This document shows positions 14,353 through 21,947 of a stretch of 24,478 nucleotides of DNA, piece after piece. The first letter of the stretch is position 1. Every line of letters starts with the position of its first letter. The position numbers were made by a program, and so were the translations under genes. The notes under the pieces are model-generated. The model was not told the origin of the DNA. It did no database searches and worked only from the letters and a program-made list of their open reading frames with translations. Source of the stretch: CALAED01 sp937891035. Its GTDB lineage: Bacteria > Actinomycetota > Actinomycetes > Streptosporangiales > Streptosporangiaceae. The stretch is from NCBI GenBank assembly GCA_035642125.1, contig DASQSZ010000202.1, positions 1 through 24,478 on the forward strand, read 5' to 3'.

Positions 14353-15768
14353 CTATGAGATCTCGGTGGACGCGTATCGGGGGACGTGCCGGCTGAGCGC
14401 TTCGGCGATGCGCCGGCAGTCGTCCTGGGTCGTCCGCCAGTTGGTGAACGCCGCGCGGAGCGCCGGTACCCCGGCGTACACGGTCGGCGAGACGAAGACG
14501 TCGTCCGTCAGGTCGGCGGCGAGATCGGCGAGTCGTTCGGGGGCCGGGTCGTCGGCCAGGGTGAAGCACACGACGTTGAGCCTGACCGGTGCGAGCAGGC
14601 GCAGCGCATCGATGTCGGCGATGGCCCGGCCCAGCGCTCGCGCGCCGGCGACGCATTCTTCGACGATCGCCGCGTGGCCCGCCCGGCCGTAGGCGCGCAG
14701 GGTGAACCACGCCGCGAGCGCCCGCAGGCGGCGGGAGTTCTCCGGCGTGAGATGGATGAGATCGGGCTCGTCCCCCAGCGGGCCGAGGTAGGCGGCCGAG
14801 TTCTGGAAGACTCGCGCCTGTAGGGCTGCGTGCCGAGTGAACTGCAGCGCGCTGTCGTACGGCACGTTCAGCCATTTGTGCAGATCGACGCAGATGGAGT
14901 CGGCGGCGTCCAGCGCGGCGACCAGATGCGCGTGCGCGGGGGACAGCGCGGCGAAACCGCCGAAGGCGGCGTCGATGTGGAGCCAGAATCCATAGCGGTC
15001 CCGCAACTCGATGATCGCGAGCAGGTCGTCGAAGTCGGCGGTGTTGACCGTGCCGGCGTTGGCGGCCACCACGCACGGGCCGGCCGCCTCCCGCGCCGCC
15101 GCTTTCAGCGCCTCTTCCAACGCCGCCGGGTCGACGGCCTCGCGGTCGGCGAGCGTCGGCACCTCGGTCAGCGCGCGCCGGCCCAGACCGAGGACCGCCA
15201 AGCCCTTGCCGATGCTGGAATGCGGTGTGCCGGACAGCACCCGTACCCGGCCGCCAAGTGCCCCGACTCCGTCGGCGGCGACGTGGACGCCGAGCCGGTC
15301 CCCCAGCCATTCGCGGGCGATGGCCAGACCGACGGTGTTGGACGTCGTGGCGCCGCTGACGAACGCTCCGTCATGGGCGGGGCTCAGCCCGAACATCTCG
15401 CGCAGCCAGGCGATCGTCAGGCGTTCGAGCTGCTGACCGGCCTGGTCGAGGGCCGATGTCGGGTTTTGGTCCATGGTCGCGGTCAGCCAGTCGCCGGCCA
15501 GGGCGGCCGGCGTGACGCCACCGGTGACGAATCCGAGGTAGCGCGGGCCGGCGCTGGCCGACATCAGCGGCTCCCAGCGCTCGGCGAACTCGGCCAATGC
15601 CCCGTGCAGCCCGGCGCCTTGTTCCGGCAACGGCTCAGGCTCGGGCGCCCGCCATGGTGGCACGACGGGCCGTCCAGTCAACCCGGCGAGGAAGTCGGTG
15701 GCGCGCGCCCGAGTCGCCTCCAGCAACTCGGGCAGTCGCGCGAGGTCGGCGGCGAGGTGCCGATGCAT
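14353..15768 (-). CDS. PLP-dependent group II decarboxylase (aromatic amino acid/glutamate type)
   Basis: The 471-residue enzyme is fold-type I PLP. SGATTSN (138-144) holds the cofactor phosphate, His183 in TPHSSIGKG stacks on the ring, Asp266 in HIDAAFGG pairs with the pyridine nitrogen, and Lys298 in CVDLHKWLNVPYD is the Schiff-base lysine. Family members decarboxylate aromatic amino acids, glutamate, aspartate or diaminobutyrate; the substrate is not evident here. The usual DPHKW/DAHKW reads DLHKW. FVTGGVTPAALAGDWLTATM near the N-terminus is the active-site entry segment typical of the group. GGAG is 7 nt before the ATG. The gene is divergent from the glycosyltransferase gene, with a nonamer array between them. 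Confidence 0.87.
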   Translation of the reverse strand: MHRHLAADLARLPELLEATRARATDFLAGLTGRPVVPPWRAPEPEPLPEQGAGLHGALAEFAERWEPLMSASAGPRYLGFVTGGVTPAALAGDWLTATMDQNPTSALDQAGQQLERLTIAWLREMFGLSPAHDGAFVSGATTSNTVGLAIAREWLGDRLGVHVAADGVGALGGRVRVLSGTPHSSIGKGLAVLGLGRRALTEVPTLADREAVDPAALEEALKAAAREAAGPCVVAANAGTVNTADFDDLLAIIELRDRYGFWLHIDAAFGGFAALSPAHAHLVAALDAADSICVDLHKWLNVPYDSALQFTRHAALQARVFQNSAAYLGPLGDEPDLIHLTPENSRRLRALAAWFTLRAYGRAGHAAIVEECVAGARALGRAIADIDALRLLAPVRLNVVCFTLADDPAPERLADLAADLTDDVFVSPTVYAGVPALRAAFTNWRTTQDDCRRIAEALSRHVPRYASTEIS

Positions 15769-15791
15769 TGGCGGGCTCCGATCGTCTGTCC

Positions 15792-15863
15792 GGTCTGTCG
15801 GGTCTCTCCGGTCTGTCGGGTCTCTCCGGTCTGTCGGGTCTGTCGGGTCGGTCGGGTCGGTCG
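15792..15863 (+). repeat. array of eight 9-bp repeats
   Basis: Eight in-phase nonamers fill 72 bp: GGTCTGTCG and GGTCTCTCC alternate for five units, then one more GGTCTGTCG and two GGTCGGTCG. All begin GGT and share the frame GGTCNNTCN. The array sits 24 bp upstream of the decarboxylase start, in the divergent spacer with the glycosyltransferase gene. Long frames crossing it give simple SGLSGL or TRQTGE peptides and are not genes. Confidence 0.85.
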
Positions 15864-15977
15864 GGTGGGATGGGGTGGATCGGCGGAACCGGCGGGAGAC
15901 GTGCGCTGCCCCTTCACCTCGCCGCCCGGCGGCGGACGGATATCCCGTTGAGTGGCGGCGGCGCGGTACCTGCGGAC

Positions 15978-16016
15978 TTGAACTTCCGTGGAACAGCGGT
16001 AATCCTCAGAGTAAAC
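15978..16016 (+). promoter_or_regulatory. candidate promoter of the envelope glycosyltransferase operon
   Basis: TTGAAC (15978-15983), a 16-nt spacer and TAATCC (16000-16005) form a housekeeping-like promoter. Overlapping it, GGAAC (15990-15994) with GTAAAC (16011-16016) after 16 nt resembles an envelope-stress ECF (SigE-like) site, though the -10 is imperfect. Either is a prediction. Confidence 0.35.
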
Positions 16017-16115
16017 ACTCGCGTCCTTATACATGTCTGATGCGACGAATGTCAGAGAAAGTCCGGCGTTTCCCCCCCGCACGCGCAGACGACGACAGAG
16101 GAGTACCACTCGGCC

Positions 16116-19100
16116 GTGGAGGAGCCTGCGTTGGCGCGTAGTGTGGGTGTTGTCGTCCCGATCTATAACGTCGAGCCTTACCTCGCCGAGTGTCTTGCGT
16201 CGATCGCCGGGCAGACGTGGGCCGATCTGGACGTGGTCATGGTCGACGACGGGTCGACCGACGCGAGCGCCGCCATCGCCGCGGAGTTCGCCGCGCGGGA
16301 CCAGCGGTTCCGGCTGATCCAGCAGGAGAACGGCGGTCTCGGCCGGGCTCGCAACGTTGGCGCGCGCCACGTGCGCGGCGAGTATCTGGCGTTCGTTGAC
16401 AGCGACGACGTGCTGCCGGATTACGCATATGAATTGCTTGTGGAAACGCTGGAGCGGACGGGATCTGACTTCGTTTCCGGCAATGTGATGCTGATGAACG
16501 AGGCCGGAGTGACCCGGTCGCCGATGCATCGCCGGCCGCTTGGCGCCACGCGATTGCGCACGCACATCACCCGAGACCGCTTGCTGATGTACGACCGGCT
16601 CGTGCCGAACAAATTGTTCCGCCGCCGGTTCTGGGACGAGCACCAGTTTCGCTTTCCCGAAGGAGTGCTGTACGAGGACATTCCGGTCTCGATTCCCGCG
16701 CACTATCTCGCCGCCGCCGTGGACGTCATCGCCGAGCCGGTCTACTACTGGCGGCAGCGCGCGGACGACGGCAGCCTGTCGATCACGCAGCGCCGATCCG
16801 AGCCGCGGGCGGTTGTCGACCGGTTCGCCGCCATCGGAGCGGTGAGCCGTTTTCTCGACGAGCCGCGTCGTCGCGCCTACAAACGGGACTACGACGAGGT
16901 GGCGCTGCGCAGCGACCTGCGCATCTTCTTGGACCTGCTGCCCGAAAGCGACGAGCCCGCCCGGGCCAGGTTCGCGGAGCTGGCGGGCGAGTTCCTCGCG
17001 CGGGTCGACCGCGAGGTGCTCGAGCGACTGCCGGCGATCCTCCGGCTGAAATGGCATCTCGTGGGTCGCGGGCTGCTGCCCGAGGCGGTGAAGGTGATCG
17101 AGTATGAGCGCCTGCGCGCCCGCGTCCAGGTCACGCGCCGGTTGTGGTTCCGCTACGGCGGGTACCCGTTCTGGCGGGACCGGCGGCTGAAGATCCCGCG
17201 CTGGGTGTTCCGGCTGCGCGAAGAGCTGGCGATCCGCACCCGGCTGCGGGAAGTGACCTGGCGGAACGGCAAGCTGCGCGTCAAGGGGTACGCCTACGTC
17301 CAGCACGTGGGGGCGCCGTTTCCCTGGTCATCGCTCAAGGTCGCCGGCGTGCGCGAGATCGGCACCGGCCGTACCAAGGTGCTGCCCGCCCGGTCGTGGC
17401 GCTGCCGTGACGCCACCAACCTGTCCGGTCAGCCGCGCTACAACCACGACTGGGCGGGGTTTTCGTTCACGCTCGATCCGCGGAGGCTGCGCCGCGACGG
17501 CCGCTATGTCGACGGCACCTGGTTGGTGGCGGTGGGCGTGTACGGGCGCGGGGTGGCGCGCCGCGGCGGGCTGGCCGCCGCGGCGTCCGGCAGCGGCGCG
17601 CATCCGCCGTATCGGTACGTCGCCGCTGACGTCCGCGTGGTCCCGATGTTCACTCGCGGGGGTACGCTGCGGATCCGGGTGGAGACGGTGCGCGCGAAGG
17701 TGACTGGCCACCGGCTGTCCGGCGGACAGTTGGAGATCTCCGGCGTGGCGCGCGGCGACGGGACGATCTCCGGGGACAGCAGGCTGGTGTTGCGCCGCTT
17801 GGTCGGTACGGTGGCGGCCTCCTACCCGGTCGGCGCGGGCGACGCCGGGGGCGGAGAGAGCGGCGCCGGGTTCGTCGTCCGCATCCCGCTCGCGGATCTG
17901 CCGGCCGAGGCGCCGAATCGGTTCAGCGGCGCCGCCGAGCCCGACGAAGGCGCCGGCTGGCAGCTCGACCTGGCCGGCGCCGCCGAGGCCACCAAGGCCA
18001 CCGATGACACCGGTGCGCCCACCGACACCGAGGCCACCGCCGGCGCGGGCGCGGAGCCGGCGCGGCTGGTCTTCGCCGAGGGCGTCGCCGAGGGCCGGTA
18101 CCTGGTCGCCGGCCGGGAGATCGTGGTGCGCCGTACGCGCTACGGCTACGCGGAGCTCCGGGTACGGACCCCACGCCCGCTCATCACCGATGTCGCCATC
18201 ACCGATTCCGGCGCCCTTGTCCTCAGCGGGACGTACGCACACCTCGACGGCGAGCGCCGGCCCGAGCTGGTGCTGGTCAGCCGCGACCAGAAGGAGCAGC
18301 ACACCTTCCCGATGACCGGGGCGGACGGGCGGTTCCGCGTCGAGATCGCGGTGAGCGGGCTGCGCACGCTCGGCGGCGTGCTGCCGCTGCCGGCCGGCAA
18401 GTGGGGACTTCGGGTGCGGGATCCGTTCGGCCCGGATGCCGACGGGTTCGCGGTCATGCTGGATCACGCGCTGCTTGACCGGCTGCCGGTGGCGGCCGAG
18501 GTGGCCGGCCGCCGCTATGTGCTCCGCGACCACGGCTACGACCAGCCGATCCTGGAGGTGCACTCCGACCTGCGGCCTGGCGAGCGCGGCCCGTACCGCC
18601 AACGCCTGGTGCGCCGGCGACACTACCGCGCCGCTCGGCGGATCGGGTCGGTGCGGCCCGCCGTGTTGTACGACAGCTACTCCGGCAAGCAGTACTCCGA
18701 CAGCCCCCGCGCCATCCACGAAGAGCTGGTGCGGCAGCAGGCCGACGTGGAGCACCTGTGGACGGTCAAGGACGCGCAAATCGAGCTGCCCGACACCGTA
18801 CGGCCCGTACGGCAGTGGGGGGCGGAGTGGTACGAGGCGATGGCGCGCAGCCGCTACATCGTGACCAACGCGCACCTGCCCGAATGGTTCCGCCGCCGGG
18901 ATGGGCAGAGCGTGGTGCAGACCTGGCACGGCACGCCGCTCAAGCGGATCGGTTTCGATATCGAGGATGTGCAGTTCGCCAACCCGCGCTATCTCGAGAA
19001 GGTGACCAAAGAGGTCCCCAACTGGAGCTATCTGGTCTCACCTAATCCCTTCAGCACCCCGATCATGCGCCGCGCGTTCCGCTATAAAGGCGAGATCATC

Positions 19101-19736
19101 GAAACCGGCTACCCGCGTAACGACATGCTCGCCAGTCCCGATCGCGACGTGCTGGCCGAGCGGGTGCGGGCCCGGCTTGGGCTGCCGCCGGGCAAACGCG
19201 CCGTGCTGTACGCGCCGACTTGGCGGGACGACAGCTTCTACGGCCCCGGCAAATACCGGCTCGATCTGCGGCTGGATCTGGACCGAGCGGCGAGTGTGCT
19301 TGGCGACGACCATGTGTTGTTGATCCGGCGGCACCCGAACGTCGTCGACACCATCCCGTCCACCGCGGGCGGTTTCGTCCGCGACGTCTCCGGATATCCT
19401 GACGTCGCCGAGCTGTTCCTGGTGGCGGATGTGTTGCTGACCGATTATTCGTCGTTGATGTTCGACTACGCCAATACCGGCCGGCCCATGCTGTTTTTCA
19501 CCTATGACCTGGAGCATTACCGCGATCAGCTGCGCGGTTTTTATTTCGATTTCGAACGCCAGGCGCCGGGCCCGCTGCTGAGCTCGGCCGACGAGGTGAT
19601 CGAGGCCCTCCGGTCGCTCGACCAGGTCGCCGCCGACTACAGCGGCCCGTACGCGCGGTTTACCGAGCAGTTCTGCGCCCTCGACGACGGCAAGGCCGCC
19701 CAGCGGGTGATCGAACAGTTCCTCGATGACGGCTGA
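16116..19736 (+). CDS. bifunctional GT2 glycosyltransferase / CDP-glycerol glycerophosphotransferase
   Basis: The 1206-residue protein joins two catalytic parts. Residues about 10-330 are a family-2 GT-A domain: VGVVVPIYNVEPYLAECLAS, DDGSTD, GLGRARNVGARH and the metal-binding FVDSDD near 95. Residues about 830-1206 are a TagF/TagB-type domain: YDSYSGKQYSDSPRAIHEEL, the hallmark QTWHGTPLKRIGFD near 935, ETGYPRND, APTWRDD, RRHPN and TDYSSLMFDYA near 1110. Between them lie beta-rich segments and an Ala/Thr/Glu-rich linker (about 625-650). Such enzymes build poly(glycerol phosphate) or glycosylated teichoic-type polymers at the inner membrane face from CDP-glycerol and nucleotide sugars. GTG 16116 has GAGGAG 12-13 nt upstream. 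Its stop overlaps the next gene by 11 bp, so translation is probably coupled. Confidence 0.88.
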   Translation: MEEPALARSVGVVVPIYNVEPYLAECLASIAGQTWADLDVVMVDDGSTDASAAIAAEFAARDQRFRLIQQENGGLGRARNVGARHVRGEYLAFVDSDDVLPDYAYELLVETLERTGSDFVSGNVMLMNEAGVTRSPMHRRPLGATRLRTHITRDRLLMYDRLVPNKLFRRRFWDEHQFRFPEGVLYEDIPVSIPAHYLAAAVDVIAEPVYYWRQRADDGSLSITQRRSEPRAVVDRFAAIGAVSRFLDEPRRRAYKRDYDEVALRSDLRIFLDLLPESDEPARARFAELAGEFLARVDREVLERLPAILRLKWHLVGRGLLPEAVKVIEYERLRARVQVTRRLWFRYGGYPFWRDRRLKIPRWVFRLREELAIRTRLREVTWRNGKLRVKGYAYVQHVGAPFPWSSLKVAGVREIGTGRTKVLPARSWRCRDATNLSGQPRYNHDWAGFSFTLDPRRLRRDGRYVDGTWLVAVGVYGRGVARRGGLAAAASGSGAHPPYRYVAADVRVVPMFTRGGTLRIRVETVRAKVTGHRLSGGQLEISGVARGDGTISGDSRLVLRRLVGTVAASYPVGAGDAGGGESGAGFVVRIPLADLPAEAPNRFSGAAEPDEGAGWQLDLAGAAEATKATDDTGAPTDTEATAGAGAEPARLVFAEGVAEGRYLVAGREIVVRRTRYGYAELRVRTPRPLITDVAITDSGALVLSGTYAHLDGERRPELVLVSRDQKEQHTFPMTGADGRFRVEIAVSGLRTLGGVLPLPAGKWGLRVRDPFGPDADGFAVMLDHALLDRLPVAAEVAGRRYVLRDHGYDQPILEVHSDLRPGERGPYRQRLVRRRHYRAARRIGSVRPAVLYDSYSGKQYSDSPRAIHEELVRQQADVEHLWTVKDAQIELPDTVRPVRQWGAEWYEAMARSRYIVTNAHLPEWFRRRDGQSVVQTWHGTPLKRIGFDIEDVQFANPRYLEKVTKEVPNWSYLVSPNPFSTPIMRRAFRYKGEIIETGYPRNDMLASPDRDVLAERVRARLGLPPGKRAVLYAPTWRDDSFYGPGKYRLDLRLDLDRAASVLGDDHVLLIRRHPNVVDTIPSTAGGFVRDVSGYPDVAELFLVADVLLTDYSSLMFDYANTGRPMLFFTYDLEHYRDQLRGFYFDFERQAPGPLLSSADEVIEALRSLDQVAADYSGPYARFTEQFCALDDGKAAQRVIEQFLDDG

Positions 19737-21606
19737 CGGTGCCGCCCGGCCCCATGAGCGGCACGGTGAGCGGCCCCAGGAGCGGCACGGTGAGCGGCCG
19801 GCCGTGCCCATGTGGAGCCGGCATGCGGGATGGGCCGCCGTCGCGGCGTGGGCGGTGGCAACGCCGGTCGCGATGGCGCTGCCATCGCTGTTGGACCTTA
19901 ATCCGCTCGCACCCCGAGGAGCGGTACTGCCGGTCGGCGGGCTGCTGCTCGCCGCGCTGGCCGGGCTGTGCGCGCTCGCCGCGGTCCAGCGGCTGAGGCC
20001 GTACACACAAGTCGCGGCGGGGGTGGCGGCCGGGCTGTTCGCGGCGTGGATCGCCTTCATGCTGCGGGCCGCGCTGCACGGCACCCCCTTTTCCTTCGCC
20101 GGGCTGCTCGGCGACCAGGGCCGGATGAGCGCCATGGCCACGCGGTACAGCACCAGCCTGGCCAGCACCGATGGCATCGTCTCCGGGGTGCCGAGCGAGT
20201 ATCCGCCGTTGTTCCCCTGGCTGGTCGGCCGGACTGCGGCCTTGGTGGACGTACCGGCCTGGCGGCTCGTCGGCCCGGCGCAGATTCTGACCGTCTCGGC
20301 GGCGGTGCTCATCGCCTTCCTGCTGTGGCGCCGCATGGTGGCCGCCCCCGTCGCGCTCGTCCTGGCCGCGGTCTCGCTGCTGGCGTTCGGCGACCCCCGC
20401 AAGGCGCACGAGGTCATCGTGCTGATGGCGTTCCTGCCCTGGGTGCCGGCGACCTTCGGGGGTCCGCCGCGGGGACGGCTGCACTGGCTGCCTGCCGGGC
20501 TCATCGGCGGTCTGATGGCGGCGAGCTACCTGGGCTTTTTCATTTGGAGCGCGCTCGGGCTGCTGGTCCTCGCGGCGGTCACGATGCGGACGGTCGCCGA
20601 TCGCCGGCGCTATCTGACCCACCTGGCCCTGGCCACCCTCGTCGCGATGGTCACCGCGGCCTGGTATCTCGTTCCGTACGCCTGGGCACTGGCCGGGGAC
20701 GGCGGGCAGTTGGTCTCCGACATGTTCAACTCACCGTCGATCACCGGTGACCCCTTTCCGTTCGTCGCCGCGACCCCGCTCGGCGTCCTCCAGCTCACCG
20801 GACTGCTGGGCGCCGTGTGGTACCGCCGCGCCGCATGGTGGGCCACCCCGATTCTGTGCCTGGTGGCCGGCGCGTACGTCTACCGCGCGATCGCCATGCT
20901 CAGGTACGTCGCCACCGGGCACACCGGGCTCTTCTACCACACCAGCCGGTTGATCGGCGGGGCGCTGGCCGTCGCGGGCGTGCTGACCCTGGTCCGTGCC
21001 TTCCCTCGCCTGGTGGACAAGCTCGCGACCAGAGGCGACGTGCCGCGCGGCGTCGGCGTGGTGGCGATCGCGTTGCCGCTGGCCTGGACGGGTGCCACCT
21101 ATTGGCAGGAATGGATGCCGTACACGGGCGGCCGTTACCCGGTGCTCGCGCACGCCGAACCCCTACCGGACGGCACACGGACGAAATACGCGCCCGCCGA
21201 ACCGGTCACGCGGCGGCTTCCGATCGATCCGATCCGGGCCGCCGTCGCCGCCGCGCTGGGCCCGGACGCCACGCCGCGCACGCTTTCCTATGACGAACGG
21301 CTGTTCGCCTACCTGCCCTGGCCCGGATACATCGCGGTCGACCGCACCGCCGCGGCCAGCACCAGCCGCTGGGATGATCGGCATGACGTCCTGCGGCGGC
21401 TCGCCGCCGACTCGGATCCGGCCGCGTTCGCCCATAACAGCGCGCACACCCGGTTTGGCCGCATCGACCTTTTCGTGCTCCGCCGCACCGGAGCCGGCTG
21501 GACCTGGCAGGAGATCCGCTTCCGGCCGGCACAGTTCGACCAGACCGCGTTCACCGTCGTCACCGATCTCCCCGGCGACACTGTGCTGGCGATCAGGCGC
21601 CGGTAG
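19726..21606 (+). CDS. AftA-like arabinofuranosyltransferase family membrane protein
   Basis: The 626-residue product has a short polar head, then about ten membrane helices from residue 35 to about 455, then a soluble extracytoplasmic C-terminal domain (about 480-626). The loop STDGIVSGVPSEYPPLFPWL with VGRTAA (about 147-170) resembles the acceptor/donor loop of GT-C arabinofuranosyltransferases. AftA in mycobacteria adds the first arabinofuranose from decaprenyl-phosphoryl arabinose to galactan. Whether this homolog moves arabinose is inference. Overlap with the teichoic-type transferase points to a shared envelope glycan. The head contains a 24-bp tandem duplication, so translation could also start at Met29 (19810). 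Confidence 0.75.
   Translation: MTADGAARPHERHGERPQERHGERPAVPMWSRHAGWAAVAAWAVATPVAMALPSLLDLNPLAPRGAVLPVGGLLLAALAGLCALAAVQRLRPYTQVAAGVAAGLFAAWIAFMLRAALHGTPFSFAGLLGDQGRMSAMATRYSTSLASTDGIVSGVPSEYPPLFPWLVGRTAALVDVPAWRLVGPAQILTVSAAVLIAFLLWRRMVAAPVALVLAAVSLLAFGDPRKAHEVIVLMAFLPWVPATFGGPPRGRLHWLPAGLIGGLMAASYLGFFIWSALGLLVLAAVTMRTVADRRRYLTHLALATLVAMVTAAWYLVPYAWALAGDGGQLVSDMFNSPSITGDPFPFVAATPLGVLQLTGLLGAVWYRRAAWWATPILCLVAGAYVYRAIAMLRYVATGHTGLFYHTSRLIGGALAVAGVLTLVRAFPRLVDKLATRGDVPRGVGVVAIALPLAWTGATYWQEWMPYTGGRYPVLAHAEPLPDGTRTKYAPAEPVTRRLPIDPIRAAVAAALGPDATPRTLSYDERLFAYLPWPGYIAVDRTAAASTSRWDDRHDVLRRLAADSDPAAFAHNSAHTRFGRIDLFVLRRTGAGWTWQEIRFRPAQFDQTAFTVVTDLPGDTVLAIRRR
19756..19799 (+). repeat. 24-bp-period duplication inside the start of the AftA-like gene
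   Basis: GAGCGGCACGGTGAGCGGCC occurs exactly at 19756-19775 and 19780-19799. It encodes the repeated ERHGERP in the charged N-terminal tail, keeps the frame, and lies before the first membrane helix. Confidence 0.8.
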
Positions 21607-21947
21607 GCGTGCCCGGATTCCTCGAATGGGTGGGACGCCGACAAGGGGCGATTGGTGACCGTTTTCCGGCTACCGGCCGATCTCAACCGGTAACCGACTG
21701 GCGACAGGCTGGCGGCGACGGCTCATTTCGGACGGCATTTACGATCATAAGTTCCCGACCTTTGTGGAAGAATTCCAGAACCCTAAGGGTTGTAGGGGGT
21801 CTTAAGGGTTTTTGGCCCTTGTGATCTCGTTGTGGGCGCCTTTCCGAAATTGGACACTCTGAGTTAGCGCGATCCATCGCGTACTTGGGATATCCCGTGC
21901 GGCCGGGTCAACGACCCGGTTCGCAATTGGATCGGGAGGCCGGCGAC
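21607..21947. other. palindrome-rich spacer and leader before the haem peroxidase gene
   Basis: No gene was found. After the terminator-like region there are three palindromes in 52 bp: CGCGAT-CC-ATCGCG (21868-21881), GGGATATCCC (21887-21896) and the hairpin CCGGGTC-AAC-GACCCGG (21903-21919). GGGAGG (21934-21939) is the ribosome site of the next gene, 8 nt before its ATG. Confidence 0.65.
21779..21813 (+). terminator. possible terminator after the AftA-like gene
   Basis: AACCCT (21779-21784) can pair with AGGGTT (21805-21810), which runs into TTTTT (21809-21813). Alternative small stems (AACCCT-A-AGGGTT, and AAGGG with CCCTT at 21804-21820) are nested in it. It lies about 170 bp after the stop codon, in unusually AT-rich DNA. 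Confidence 0.45.

Larger units (their letters stand above)
15769..16115. other. divergent spacer between decarboxylase and glycosyltransferase genes
   Basis: The spacer holds the nonamer array (15792-15863) on the decarboxylase side and the promoter-like sequences at 15978-16016 on the other side. No gene was found in it. The leader of the glycosyltransferase gene after that promoter would be about 100 nt. Confidence 0.6.

Noticed and set aside
15792..15863. Short direct repeats considered as a CRISPR array
   Set aside because: The units are 9 bp with no unique spacers and no cas genes are present.
15678..17306. 542-codon minus-strand open frame across the nonamer array and the GT2 domain
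   Set aside because: It runs through a simple repeat (TRQTGE peptides) and opposite a well-conserved glycosyltransferase; there is no start signal.
17328..18929. 533-codon minus-strand open frame opposite the middle of the GT2/TagF gene
   Set aside because: Antisense shadow with no family features.
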